Source: Acidobacteriota bacterium (GTDB taxonomy: Bacteria > Acidobacteriota > Terriglobia > Bryobacterales > UBA6623). Taken from it: a stretch of DNA of 64,000 nucleotides. Positions 34,127 through 42,186 of this stretch are shown here, piece after piece. A model generated the notes under the pieces. It was not told where the DNA came from and did not search any database. It saw only the letters and a list, made by a program, of their open reading frames with translations. How positions within the stretch are numbered: the stretch's first letter is position 1; every line of letters begins with the position of its first letter. The position numbers and the translations under genes were made by a program. The stretch is from NCBI GenBank assembly GCA_016125275.1, contig WGMB01000007.1, positions 248,001-312,000 on the forward strand, read 5' to 3'.

Positions 34127-35251
34127 TTGCCTCGTCCCGTTCCCGTCCTCCTGCTGGTCCGCGAGCTGAACCTCGGCGGCTGCGAGCGTGATCTGACGCG
34201 CTTGGCGCTGGGCCTCGACCGCTCGCGCTTTACGCCGCACGTCGCCTCGCCGCACCCGGAGGGCTTGCGCGCCGACGAGCTTCGCTCCGCGGGCGTCCCG
34301 CTGTTCCGCCTGCCCCTGGAGAGCTTCCTGTCGGCGGACGTTTGGCGGGCCGGCCGAGCCCTTTTGCGCTACTGCCGCCAGCACGGGATTCGGATCGTCC
34401 ACGCCTGGGACATCCCCATGACGCTGTTTGCCGCGCCGGCCGGCCGCTGTGGCCGCGACCTGAAGGTCGTGACCGCGCAGTTGAGCTACCGGGGCTTCTA
34501 CCGCGGCTGGGAGCAGAAGCTGCTCTGGCTTACCGACCGACTTTCCGATCGAGTGGCGGTGAACTGCCAGACCGTGATCGACGACTCCGTTGAGCGCTTT
34601 CGGATGCCTCGGGCGAAGGCGGCGCTGATCTACAACGGGGTCGACACGGCGGCCTTCCGGCCCGGCCCCCGCAATCGCTCTCTTTTGCCGGACAGTTTTC
34701 GACAAGCGTCGTTGGTCATCGGGACCGTCTGCGCGCTGCGCCGCGAAAAGAGCCTCGAAACGATCCTCGAAGCCTTTGCCGCCGCCGGGCCGGCCCAGCG
34801 CGACTGGCGGCTGGTGATCGTCGGCAGCGGCGCCGAGCTCGGCAAGCTGCAGGCGCTCAGCCGGTCGCTCGGAGTGGAAGCCCTGTGCCACTTCGAGCCC
34901 CAGACCGCCGAGGTTCCGGCCTGGCTGAAGGCCCTGGACGTATTCGTCCTCTCATCCACATCCGAGAGCTTCCCCAACGGCTTGCTCGAAGCCATGGCCT
35001 GCGGCTGCGCGGTCGTCGGCACGCGGATCGGCGGCGTCCCCGAAATGATCGAGGAGGGGCGGTCCGGCTTGCTGTTCCCGGTCGGCGACGCCTCCAGGCT
35101 CCGGGAGCATCTGGTGCGGCTGGCCGACCCTGCTCTGCGAGCCGACCTGGCGTCCGCTGGGGCTCAGCGAGCCGTCGAGCGCTTCTCCGCCGAGCGCTTC
35201 TGCCAAGCCTACGAAGATCTTTACGACGAGCTGTTGGCCGACCGGAAGTGA
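34127..35251 (+). CDS. GT4 family glycosyltransferase
   Basis: A protein of about 374 residues with a GT-B fold. N-terminal acceptor half: VPVLLLVRELNLGGCERDLTRLALGL; linker LIYNGVDTAAFRPG; donor half with GTVCALRREKSLETILEAFA, LVIVGSGAELGKLQ and the E-x7-E motif in SSTSESFPNGLLEAMACGCAVVGTRIGGVPEMIEEG. It should transfer a nucleotide-activated sugar to a lipid or glycan. The start is uncertain: TTG 34127 is likely, CTG 34100 is possible, and TAGATT at 34090-34095 is a candidate -10. Its last 31 bases overlap the end of thiL on the other strand. Confidence 0.85.
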   Translation: MPRPVPVLLLVRELNLGGCERDLTRLALGLDRSRFTPHVASPHPEGLRADELRSAGVPLFRLPLESFLSADVWRAGRALLRYCRQHGIRIVHAWDIPMTLFAAPAGRCGRDLKVVTAQLSYRGFYRGWEQKLLWLTDRLSDRVAVNCQTVIDDSVERFRMPRAKAALIYNGVDTAAFRPGPRNRSLLPDSFRQASLVIGTVCALRREKSLETILEAFAAAGPAQRDWRLVIVGSGAELGKLQALSRSLGVEALCHFEPQTAEVPAWLKALDVFVLSSTSESFPNGLLEAMACGCAVVGTRIGGVPEMIEEGRSGLLFPVGDASRLREHLVRLADPALRADLASAGAQRAVERFSAERFCQAYEDLYDELLADRK

Positions 35252-36201
35252 TCGAAGCCGGCCTCGGCCAACGGGGTCTCCCGGCCCTGCTCGCGCAAGA
35301 CCACGCCCTCGCCGGCCCTGAGCTCGCCGATCGGACGAATGTCGGAGCCGGCCAGCCTCTCGGGCAGTGCCAGCCCCGCGGGCGCCGTGAACAGCAGCTC
35401 GTACTCCTCCCCGCCGTGCAGGGCTTGCTGCCGAGAGGCCCCGGGGAAGAGTGGGACGTCGCCGGCGTCTACGACAGCCTGCAATCCGGAGGCCTTGGCC
35501 AAACGACCAAGGTCGGAGGACAGGCCGTCGCTGAGGTCGATCGCCGCCGAAACTCCCGCTTCCCGCAGCGCCGAACCCAAGGCCAGCAGCGGCGTCGGGC
35601 GCAGGTGGCGGTCGACCGCCGGATCCGTCTCGTCGGCGACGCCTCCGGCCAGCAAACGTTGGAGCCCGAGAGCCGATCCGCCGAGCGCTCCCGAGACGTA
35701 GATCCTGTCGCCGATTCGCCCTCCGGCCCGCTGCAACGCGCGGCCCCGAGGGACCGTTCCGCAGGCCGTGATGTGGCCCGTAAACCGTTCCGCAGCAGAC
35801 AGATCCCCCCCGGCGAGAACCAGCTCTCCGCCAGGGTCTAATGCCCGGATCGAATCAAACATTTCTGACAGAAACTGTTCCAGCCAGTCCCCCCGCGCCC
35901 AGTCCGGCAGGCCCAGCGACAGGAGCATCCAAGCCGGCGCGGCGCCCATGGCGGCGAGATCGCTGAGTCCGCGGGCCAGCAACTTGCGCCCGAGCGCGCC
36001 GGCCGGATGGGAATCTCGCAGAAAATGTTTATTTTCTATGACTTGGTCGGTCGTGACGACCATCTCGAACGCTTCAGAGGGCGGGCGAATAATGGCGCAA
36101 TCGTCGCCGATGCCCAGCCGAACCGAGCTCTCCGGCCGTTGCGGCGCATGACGCTGAATCCACTGGATTATCGACTCTTCCGTTGTTTTCGCCCCCGCCA
36201 T
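35221..36201 (-). CDS. thiL: Thiamine-monophosphate kinase
   Basis: A 326-residue enzyme that phosphorylates thiamine phosphate to thiamine diphosphate with ATP. Family landmarks: TEESIIQWIQRHAP at the N-terminus, VRLGIGDDCAIIRPP, MVVTTDQVIENKHFLRD, LARGLSDLAAMGAAPAWMLLSLGLP, LAGGDLSAAERFTGHITACGTVP, and SAAIDLSDGLSSDLGRLA. The C-terminus shares 31 base pairs with the converging GT4 gene. No other thiamine gene is in the window. Confidence 0.95.
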   Translation of the reverse strand: MAGAKTTEESIIQWIQRHAPQRPESSVRLGIGDDCAIIRPPSEAFEMVVTTDQVIENKHFLRDSHPAGALGRKLLARGLSDLAAMGAAPAWMLLSLGLPDWARGDWLEQFLSEMFDSIRALDPGGELVLAGGDLSAAERFTGHITACGTVPRGRALQRAGGRIGDRIYVSGALGGSALGLQRLLAGGVADETDPAVDRHLRPTPLLALGSALREAGVSAAIDLSDGLSSDLGRLAKASGLQAVVDAGDVPLFPGASRQQALHGGEEYELLFTAPAGLALPERLAGSDIRPIGELRAGEGVVLREQGRETPLAEAGFDHFRSANSSS

Positions 36202-36241
36202 TTTATGCCCGCTTTTCCCGCCGAAACGCCAACAACGGCGA

Positions 36242-36271
36242 TTGACATCCCGCGCCCCGAGTTGGTATCTT
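36242..36271 (+). promoter_or_regulatory. Strong sigma70-like promoter of the M23 peptidase gene
   Basis: A perfect TTGACA (36242-36247) and TATCTT (36266-36271) are spaced by 18 bases. This is the best -35/-10 pair in the window. An inverted repeat CGTCA-GTC-TGACG (36275-36287) overlaps the expected start of transcription and could be an operator. Confidence 0.75.
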
Positions 36272-36298
36272 CTACGTCAGTCTGACGCAGAAGAAGAG

Positions 36299-36417
36299 AA
36301 ACCGTCCGCAGAGACGGTTCCACTCAACAAACCTTACCGCGAAGCATCCCTTCGCGCATGCAGCCTTCCTGATTGGGCAGCTCGCCCCAGGAAGAACAGA
36401 GGACGATTCGGTCAGGA
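36299..36417 (+). promoter_or_regulatory. Structured 5' leader of the M23 peptidase gene, three hairpins
   Basis: Three consecutive hairpins can be drawn. The first is AACCGTC (36300-36306) with GACGGTT (36313-36319). The second is CGCGAAG (36338-36344) with CTTCGCG (36350-36356). The third is CTTCCTG (36365-36371) with CAGGAAG (36388-36394), carrying an inner GGGC/GCCC stem. An AGAGGAC sequence follows about 15 bases before the ATG. The leader is about 140 bases long while many genes here have none. I do not recognise a known riboswitch class. Confidence 0.55.
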
Positions 36418-37296
36418 ATGAAGCGTAACTACTTTGTAGTGGTTTTGGCTCACCCGTCCTACGGGCGAATCAAACGTATCCACATCCCACACTACGCAGC
36501 CCACCTGGCAGTCTGCTTCGCCATCTTCGCGGGGATCGTGACTGTCGGATTCACTTCCAGCTATGCCCGCATGCTCGGCAAGATCTCGGAGTTCAATGAC
36601 TTACGCGCCGAGAACGCAGCCCTGCAAAAGCGTCTGGAGACGCTGCAGGAGAAGGCTGCGGACGCCGACGTGCAATTGGCTTCGCTCGGGTCGCTGGCCT
36701 CGGAAGTTTCGATCGCCTTCGGCATCCGGCGCAGCTTTACCGGCGGCTCTTCCGACGATTTGAACTTCGCGTCGGTTCGCAACCCCACCAGCCAGTACGA
36801 CATGCTCAAAGCCGTACGACTGCCGTCGGAGAGCGACGGCTCGATGTTGTCGTACTTGTCGAACACCACGCCGTCGATCTGGCCGATCAAGGGGCGCATC
36901 AGCAGCTCGTTCGGCCGCCGTATCGACCCGTTCCTGGGGCGGGGCGCCTTCCACTCCGGCCTCGACTTGAGCGCCGGTCGCGGCACTCCGGTGATCGCTA
37001 CGGCTGACGGGACGGTCCGGGAAGCCGGGTGGAGCGGCGGTTACGGCAAGGCCGTCGTGATTAGCCACGGCAGCAACGGCATGTCGACGCTCTACGGCCA
37101 CCTCACCGAGATTTTCGCCACGCCCGGGCAGGTTGTCCGCCGCGGCGAGGTCATCGGGCGCTCGGGCAGCACCGGTCGTTCGACGTCAGCCCATCTGCAC
37201 TACGAAGTGCGCTACCACAACACGCCGGTCAATCCGTACAAGTACCTGCAGCGGTCGCAATCCAGCGGCGACGACGGGATGGTCCTGACCGACTAG
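36418..37296 (+). CDS. M23 family peptidoglycan endopeptidase, membrane anchored
   Basis: A 292-residue protein: short cytoplasmic tail, one membrane helix (LAVCFAIFAGIVTVGFTSSY), a coiled coil (EFNDLRAENAALQKRLETLQEKAADADVQL), then the LytM/M23 domain from about 155. Zinc ligands are His179 and Asp183 in FHSGLDLSAG and His261 in SAHLHYEVRY, with catalytic His in LYGHL. All ligands are present, so it should be active, cutting peptidoglycan cross-links in the periplasm or activating division amidases. It is preceded by a strong promoter and a structured leader. Confidence 0.92.
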   Translation: MKRNYFVVVLAHPSYGRIKRIHIPHYAAHLAVCFAIFAGIVTVGFTSSYARMLGKISEFNDLRAENAALQKRLETLQEKAADADVQLASLGSLASEVSIAFGIRRSFTGGSSDDLNFASVRNPTSQYDMLKAVRLPSESDGSMLSYLSNTTPSIWPIKGRISSSFGRRIDPFLGRGAFHSGLDLSAGRGTPVIATADGTVREAGWSGGYGKAVVISHGSNGMSTLYGHLTEIFATPGQVVRRGEVIGRSGSTGRSTSAHLHYEVRYHNTPVNPYKYLQRSQSSGDDGMVLTD

Positions 37297-38225
37297 AGCT
37301 GTTCCAGAAGACGCGCGGGCGTCGTCCAATGGGCCCTCACCGAGCGGCCCTCGACGGTCACGTCGAGACTGTCGACGACGCCCCGCCAAGCTCCCAGATC
37401 CTTGCCCGCCGCGGAGGCCGCCAGCCCGGCGGCCATCTTGTTCAGGGCCTTGAGCACGGCGCCCAGCTCCGTGGCGGCGGCGTCGTCCGGGCAGGCCGCC
37501 TGCAAAGTCAAGCGAATCCCGTCGCCTTCTTCGCGCAGCAGCAACTCGGCGCTGTCGGCCGGACGCAAAGCCCGGGCCACCAGCGACAAGTTGACCCAGC
37601 CGGCCGGCGGATTGCGCATGACGGCGTCGAGAGCCTGCGGGTCTAGACCGGCCCAGACCACCGCGCCGCTATCGAGCGCCGCGCGGGCCTTCGCGATCTC
37701 GTCAACGGGGTCCGGGTTCGAGGCGGACATGCGGTCGGCGGCCGTTGGGTCCGGCGAATGCGCGATGGCCAGCAGGTTGTCCTTGAGCAGCCTCATCGAC
37801 AGATAGCCCCCGGCCGACGCCTTGCTGGCGCAGGCGGCCTCGTCGAGCGGCTGCGAGCAGCCGGCCTTGCGCTGCGCCAGGTAGCTCACCGCGCCGGCGT
37901 CGGTCAGATCGAGCGCGCCCACGAGGTAGACGCTGTCTTGCCCCAAGGCAATCGAAAGCCCTCGAACTCCCGCCGCCAGGGGCAGAGCATCGTCCTGTTC
38001 GGCCAGCTTGCGGGCAATCCAGGGTCCCAGATGCGGCGCTCGCCGCAGGGACGGCACGTCCACGTAGGCTACGATTGCCGGCTCGCCCGGCAAGGCGCCG
38101 AGCAGAAGCTCGAGCGTCGGCTGGGGCCGCAGGTGGCTCCACCATACGCCGACCACGACCGCCAGCAACACCAGCAGGAGCGCCGTTCCCGCCCGCACTT
38201 TTCCCGTCCGACCGCCATTTGGCAT
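37293..38225 (-). CDS. Hypothetical membrane-anchored protein
   Basis: A 310-residue protein with one N-terminal membrane helix (AGTALLLVLLAVVVGVWWSHL) and an outside domain of unknown family. Segments such as LPGEPAIVAYVDVPSLRRAP, LYLVGALDLTD-like VYLVGALDLTDAGAVSY, and LLAIAHSPDP resemble DUF3352-like proteins in which a repeated unit evaluates a product against a threshold, but I cannot assign it. Its stop overlaps that of the M23 gene by four bases (CTAG). TATACT (complement 38234-38239) is 8 bases before the ATG. Confidence 0.7.
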   Translation of the reverse strand: MPNGGRTGKVRAGTALLLVLLAVVVGVWWSHLRPQPTLELLLGALPGEPAIVAYVDVPSLRRAPHLGPWIARKLAEQDDALPLAAGVRGLSIALGQDSVYLVGALDLTDAGAVSYLAQRKAGCSQPLDEAACASKASAGGYLSMRLLKDNLLAIAHSPDPTAADRMSASNPDPVDEIAKARAALDSGAVVWAGLDPQALDAVMRNPPAGWVNLSLVARALRPADSAELLLREEGDGIRLTLQAACPDDAAATELGAVLKALNKMAAGLAASAAGKDLGAWRGVVDSLDVTVEGRSVRAHWTTPARLLEQL

Positions 38226-38233
38226 GAACTCCC

Positions 38234-38239
38234 AGTATA
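38234..38239 (-). promoter_or_regulatory. -10-like hexamer of the hypothetical membrane protein gene
   Basis: TATACT on the minus strand ends 8 bases before ATG 38225. Confidence 0.45.
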
Positions 38240-38280
38240 GGTTCGAGCCCGGTTGTAACCGCTCGGATACCGTCCACTGC

Positions 38281-38286
38281 TATGCT
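38281..38286 (+). promoter_or_regulatory. -10-like hexamer of the phosphoesterase gene
   Basis: TATGCT ends exactly 6 bases before ATG 38293, predicting a leaderless mRNA. Confidence 0.55.
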
Positions 38287-38292
38287 CTCGCC

Positions 38293-39195
38293 ATGAAGGC
38301 GCCATCGAAGATCTGGCTCATCCACGCCCTGCTGCTTGCCGGGTTCGCCGCCCTCGGGTTGCACGCCGTCGACGAGCCGCGCAACAACTTCCGGTTCGCC
38401 ATTCTCGGCGACCGCACCGGCGGCGCTCAGCCGCAGATCTACGGCCGGGTGTGGCGCGAGGTCGACCTGATGCACCCGGACTTCGTGATCAACGTCGGCG
38501 ACACGATCCAGGGCGGCAAGGACGAGTCCGCGGAAGAGGAATGGAAGGCGATGCGACCCATCTGGGCGCGCTACAACCACTACCCTCTCTACTTCACGCC
38601 AGGCAACCACGACATCTGGTCCGACATCTCGCGCAGGCTCTATGAGCAGGAGTCGCAGCGGCCTTCGCACTACAGCTTCGACTTCCAGGACGCCCACTTC
38701 ACCGTCCTCGACACGGCCCGCGCCCGCGAGCTGACCCCTGAAGAGACCAAGTTCCTCGCCGATGACCTGGAGGCGAACAAGGACAAGGGCCCCAAGTTCA
38801 TCTTCTTCCACCACCCCTACTGGATCGGCCTGCTCGAGAGCGAGACCCAGGACTTCGAGCTGCACCGGCTGGCCCGCAAGTACAACGTCAGCCACGTGAT
38901 CAGCGGCCACGGCCACCGCTTCGTCCGGCGGGTCCGCGACGGAATCGTCTACATGGAGGTCGGCAGCTCCGGCGGCCAGATGACCAGCGGTCTGGTCCGC
39001 GGCGAGGGCTTTCGCGACGGACGCTTCTACCACTGGGTGTGGGCGAACGTGAAGGGCGGCAAAGTTTCGGTGACGGTCAAGGAGATCGGCGGCCAGATGG
39101 GCGAGGGCCGCATGTTCAAGGCCGAGGACTGGGACGAGAGAGGCCCGCAGTTCGAGATCGACGACCCGGCCCTGAGCATCGTTCCGGAGACCTAG
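38293..39195 (+). CDS. Exported metallophosphoesterase
   Basis: A 300-residue calcineurin-like phosphoesterase with an N-terminal signal (IWLIHALLLAGFAALGLHA). The metal-binding blocks appear in order: FAILGDRTGG, FVINVGDTIQGG, YFTPGNHDIW, FIFFHHPYW and HVISGHGHRFVRR. The first block reads GDRTG rather than GDxH, a variant known in several subfamilies. The likely substrate is a phosphomonoester or phosphodiester outside the cytoplasm; it cannot be specified. Confidence 0.88.
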   Translation: MKAPSKIWLIHALLLAGFAALGLHAVDEPRNNFRFAILGDRTGGAQPQIYGRVWREVDLMHPDFVINVGDTIQGGKDESAEEEWKAMRPIWARYNHYPLYFTPGNHDIWSDISRRLYEQESQRPSHYSFDFQDAHFTVLDTARARELTPEETKFLADDLEANKDKGPKFIFFHHPYWIGLLESETQDFELHRLARKYNVSHVISGHGHRFVRRVRDGIVYMEVGSSGGQMTSGLVRGEGFRDGRFYHWVWANVKGGKVSVTVKEIGGQMGEGRMFKAEDWDERGPQFEIDDPALSIVPET

Positions 39196-39213
39196 CCGCG
39201 GCGGGCGACCCGC

Positions 39214-39219
39214 TACAAT
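39214..39219 (+). promoter_or_regulatory. -10-like hexamer that decides the macro-domain start
   Basis: TACAAT overlaps the in-frame ATG at 39218 and ends 7 bases before GTG 39227. If it is the -10, the ATG cannot be transcribed and GTG must be the start. Confidence 0.5.
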
Positions 39220-39226
39220 GGCGGGC

Positions 39227-39793
39227 GTGTCAGAGATCGTTGTCGGCGGCAGCGTGCTGGCCTTGGCCGAGGGGGACATCACCCGGTTCACGGCCGACGC
39301 TATCGTCAACGCAGCCAACTCCCGCTTGGCCGGCGGAGGGGGCGTGGACGGCGCGATCCACCGCGCCGGAGGCCCCTCGATCATGGCCGAGCTCGACCGC
39401 ATCCGAGCCGAGATCGGCTCCTGCCCCACCGGTGACGCCGTCGTGACCGCCGCCGGTGATCTGCCTGCCCGCTGGGTGATCCATGCCGTCGGTCCCGTGT
39501 ACCGCGACGGCAAGCAGGGCGAGCCGGAGCTGCTGGCGGCTTGCTATCGGCGCGCTCTGGAGTTGGCCGCGGCCCACAGCGCGCGCAGCATCTCCTTTCC
39601 GGCCATCAGCGCCGGCATCTACGGCTATCCTGTGGCGGAGGCGGCCCGCATCGCGGTTTCGACCGTAGCGAGCGGCCTGCGGCAAGGGGAATCGAGCGTC
39701 GAACGAGCGACCTTCGTGCTCTTCGGTCGAGAAGTCTTTGACATCTTCGCCGCAGCCTTGGATCGTCAGGGCCGGCCTTCCGCCGATGGCTGA
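39227..39793 (+). CDS. Macro domain protein, ADP-ribose binding or hydrolysing
   Basis: A 188-residue macro domain: LALAEGDITRFTADAIVNAANSRLAGGGGVDGAIHRAGGP contains the ADP-ribose-binding Asp, Asn and Gly-rich loop of MacroD-type enzymes, and SISFPAISAGIYGYPVAEAARIA is the second loop. MacroD enzymes deacetylate O-acetyl-ADP-ribose and remove ADP-ribose from proteins. GTG 39227 is chosen from the promoter position. It overlaps the next gene by eight bases. Confidence 0.92.
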   Translation: MSEIVVGGSVLALAEGDITRFTADAIVNAANSRLAGGGGVDGAIHRAGGPSIMAELDRIRAEIGSCPTGDAVVTAAGDLPARWVIHAVGPVYRDGKQGEPELLAACYRRALELAAAHSARSISFPAISAGIYGYPVAEAARIAVSTVASGLRQGESSVERATFVLFGREVFDIFAAALDRQGRPSADG

Positions 39794-40925
39794 GAGCCTG
39801 GGTGAGCTCGCCGTCCTCGGACGCCGTCTCTGCGAGCCCCTCACCGGCGTCGGACGCTATCTCGAGAAGCTCCTGGAGCATTGGGCTTTGCTCGAGCACC
39901 CCTTCGAGCGCATCTGCGTCTATGCGCCGGGGGAGCCGCGGCTGTCTCCGGCGGCGCTGGCGGGCCGCAACACCGTTTGCATCATCCCCCAGAAGGTCTC
40001 GCCGATGGTCTGGGAGCACGTGCAACTGCCCACGCGGCTGCGCGCCGCAAACTTGCTGTTCTCTCCCTACACGTTGCCGTGGACGCTGGCGGGGAGGGGC
40101 GTCGTCTCCAACCTGGGGATCTACGACGGCCGCCCCGGCGACTTCCCCTTGCTGGCTCGCTTGCGCACGACGCCGTTCTTCCGTCACAGCGCCCGCCGCG
40201 CGCTGGCTGTGCTGGCGAACTCGGGCTCGACCCGCGACGATCTGATCGAGCACTATCAGGTCTCCCCGGCGAAGATCGAGGTGATCTTGCTGGGGGCCGA
40301 CGAGCGGCTCAGCCCGGGCTCCGCCCCGGAGCAGCCCTTGCCGGACCAGGTGCGCCGGCGCTACGGCCTCCCGGCCGGCCCGTTCTTTCTGTTCGTGGGC
40401 AAGATCTCGAAGCGCCGCAATATCCCCCTGCTGGTCGAATCGTTCGCCCGTGCGGCGCGGGCCCACGACCTGCCCCAGCGGTTGGTGATCGTGGGGCCGG
40501 ACGCCTGGGGCGTCAACCCGCTCGGTCTTGCGCAGCGCCACGGGGTCGGCGACAGGGTCTGTTGGATCCAGCACGTCCCCATGGACGACCTGCTGCACTT
40601 CTACCGGGCGGCGCGCGCCTTCGTGTTGCCGACCGAGCACGAAGGCTTCTCTCTGACAATTGTCGAAGCGATGGCGTGCGGCCTACCGGCCCTCGTCTTC
40701 GACCACGCGGCGCTGCAGGGGCCGGTGCGGGCAGCCGTGCATCTGGTTGGTCCGCTGCAACTTGCGGACGCGCTGGCGGAAATTGCCCGTTCAGCCGAGC
40801 TCTACGCGCGTCAGCGCGAGGCCGGTTTGCGTTGCGCTTACAGCTATCGTTGGAAGACGACGGCCGAGGCGACCATGCGCAGCCTCGTTCGGGCCGCATG
40901 TGGGCTTGTCGAAACGTCTCGATAA
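39786..40925 (+). CDS. GT4 family glycosyltransferase
   Basis: A 379-residue GT-B enzyme. The N-half has EPLTGVGRYLEKLLEHW and LANSGSTRDDLIEHYQVSPAKIEVILLGADERLSP; the donor half has FFLFVGKISKRRNIPLLVESFARA, RLVIVGPDAWG and the E-x7-E motif in LPTEHEGFSLTIVEAMACGLPALVFDHAALQGPV. It is similar to mannosyltransferases of the WbpY/WbaZ group. Its start lies inside the end of the macro-domain gene, so translation is probably coupled, though the functions have no obvious link. Confidence 0.87.
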   Translation: MAESLGELAVLGRRLCEPLTGVGRYLEKLLEHWALLEHPFERICVYAPGEPRLSPAALAGRNTVCIIPQKVSPMVWEHVQLPTRLRAANLLFSPYTLPWTLAGRGVVSNLGIYDGRPGDFPLLARLRTTPFFRHSARRALAVLANSGSTRDDLIEHYQVSPAKIEVILLGADERLSPGSAPEQPLPDQVRRRYGLPAGPFFLFVGKISKRRNIPLLVESFARAARAHDLPQRLVIVGPDAWGVNPLGLAQRHGVGDRVCWIQHVPMDDLLHFYRAARAFVLPTEHEGFSLTIVEAMACGLPALVFDHAALQGPVRAAVHLVGPLQLADALAEIARSAELYARQREAGLRCAYSYRWKTTAEATMRSLVRAACGLVETSR

Positions 40926-40994
40926 GGATATTTTTTCGCAGAATCTTCAATCGGCGGCCCCATCCGCATTGACGCCCCGACGCCGGCCTGCGTA

Positions 40995-41023
40995 TTGTGA
41001 GAACAGGAAGTTTAGGGTTTATT
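40995..41023 (+). promoter_or_regulatory. Promoter of the GntR-type regulator
   Basis: TTGTGA (40995-41000) and TTTATT (41018-41023) are spaced by 17 bases. The -10 ends 5 bases before ATG 41029; a TATTAT two bases further is an alternative. The mRNA should be essentially leaderless. Confidence 0.5.
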
Positions 41024-41028
41024 ATCAA

Positions 41029-41733
41029 ATGACAAGGCTCCAGCCGCTAAAGAACGGGTTGCTGGCGGAGCGAGTCGCCGAAACGTTGCGCCGAGCGATC
41101 TTCTCAGGTCACTTCGCGCCGGGCGGCCAGCTTCTAGAAGCTCACTTGGCCCGCGAGCTCCAAGTGAGTCAGACCACCGTTCGCGAAGCCCTCGTTCGGC
41201 TTCACCAAATTGGACTCGTTACCCGCGTTCCGAACAAGGGTTCGTTCGTCGCTGCATTGAGCGAAGACGAAGTCCGGGATCGGCTCACCATTCGCTGGCT
41301 TTTGGAGGGATTCGCTTGGTTCGAAGCCTCCCAGCGCATGACGGCCGCCGACTTCGAAGAGCTCGAGGCGAAGCTCGAAGCGCTGCATCAGGCCGTGCAA
41401 GGGGATGATCTGCCCCTCGCCGCCGATGTGGAGCTCGACTTCCACAGCGTCATCTGGAAGAACTCCGGCAACAAAGCGCTTGCCGAAACCTTGCAGAAGC
41501 TTACGCCTCCCTTGTTTGCTTACAAGACGCACCAGCGTCGCGAACGCGGTGAGCCGCTCGACGTTGGTTTCGAGCGTCACCGCAATGTCGTCTCCGCCTT
41601 GCGTTCCAAGGATCCCCGGCAGCTCCGGGAGGTTCTGGGCGAGCATTTCCGCACGTATCCCTTCTTATTCGAGCCGCCTTCGGCCGAAGAGCAGATCACG
41701 GCGGATTTGATTCTCACGAACGCCAGGGCCTGA
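41029..41733 (+). CDS. GntR/FadR-type transcriptional regulator
   Basis: A 234-residue regulator. The winged helix is at the N-terminus: LAERVAETLRRAIFSGHFAPGGQLLEAHLARELQVSQTTVREALVRLHQIGLVTRVPNKGSFV. The rest is the helical FCD effector domain (LTIRWLLEGFAWFEASQ, ELDFHSVIWKNSGNKALAETL, RHRNVVSALRSKDPRQLREVLGEHF), which in FadR-like proteins binds a carboxylate ligand with metal. The next gene in the same direction is a TonB receptor 453 bases away, a likely target. Confidence 0.92.
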   Translation: MTRLQPLKNGLLAERVAETLRRAIFSGHFAPGGQLLEAHLARELQVSQTTVREALVRLHQIGLVTRVPNKGSFVAALSEDEVRDRLTIRWLLEGFAWFEASQRMTAADFEELEAKLEALHQAVQGDDLPLAADVELDFHSVIWKNSGNKALAETLQKLTPPLFAYKTHQRRERGEPLDVGFERHRNVVSALRSKDPRQLREVLGEHFRTYPFLFEPPSAEEQITADLILTNARA

Positions 41734-42186
41734 GGCTCCACTCGAAATCGTCGCCCGCGGGGCCCGTCGCCGGGTCCCCGGGAGATCTCCGCTCAAAAAG
41801 TCCTTCAGCCGACGCCTTTCTTCCGAAAGGGTTTTCGCAGGCCGCGATGCAATCGCTTACGCGGCGTGACCGGGATATCCCTGTCTCGCTCATTGCCGGC
41901 CGCTGCCTTTTCGGAAAGCGGGCCTCCTGAGCCTCTCCGCACCCATTTCTCCTCACTCGGTCCGACCCCTTCTGGGAGCGAGGTCGCTCCGCCTCGGCCT
42001 CCGTGAAAGCCGATCCTTGCGAAAGGCCTTTCATGGAGAACCATAAATTTCTTCTTGCGAAACTACCGTCTTTGGGCGTATCTATTTCTCGGCGACGGTG
42101 CGTTTTTTCACGACGCCCTCCGTGTAGCCAAGGGAATAGCGGACCGGTGAATGTAAGCCGGTTCACGAATAGGGGTCTGCACGTCC
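41734..42186. other. 453-base non-coding region upstream of the first TonB receptor
   Basis: It holds no convincing gene; open frames here have atypical composition. Near the left end are two hairpins: GGGGCCCG (41759-41766) with CGGGTCCCC, and CCTTTC (41815-41820) with GAAAGG (41825-41830) followed by GTTTT, a weak terminator for the GntR gene. A candidate promoter is near the right end. The region 41840-42050 shows no structure I can name. Confidence 0.5.
42055..42084 (+). promoter_or_regulatory. Candidate promoter of the first TonB receptor
   Basis: TTGCGA (42055-42060) and TATCTA (42079-42084) are spaced by 18 bases. The leader would be about 95 bases and includes a small hairpin, ACCGG/CCGGT, near 42143-42160. 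Confidence 0.45.

Noticed and set aside
38240-38262. GGTTCGAGCCC, similar to a tRNA T-loop
   Set aside because: No acceptor or anticodon stems can be built around it; it lies in a divergent promoter gap.
41714-42166. Open frame of 150 codons on the minus strand in the gap before the first TonB receptor
   Set aside because: Composition is unlike neighbouring proteins, no ribosome binding site or motif is seen, and it overlaps the end of the GntR gene.
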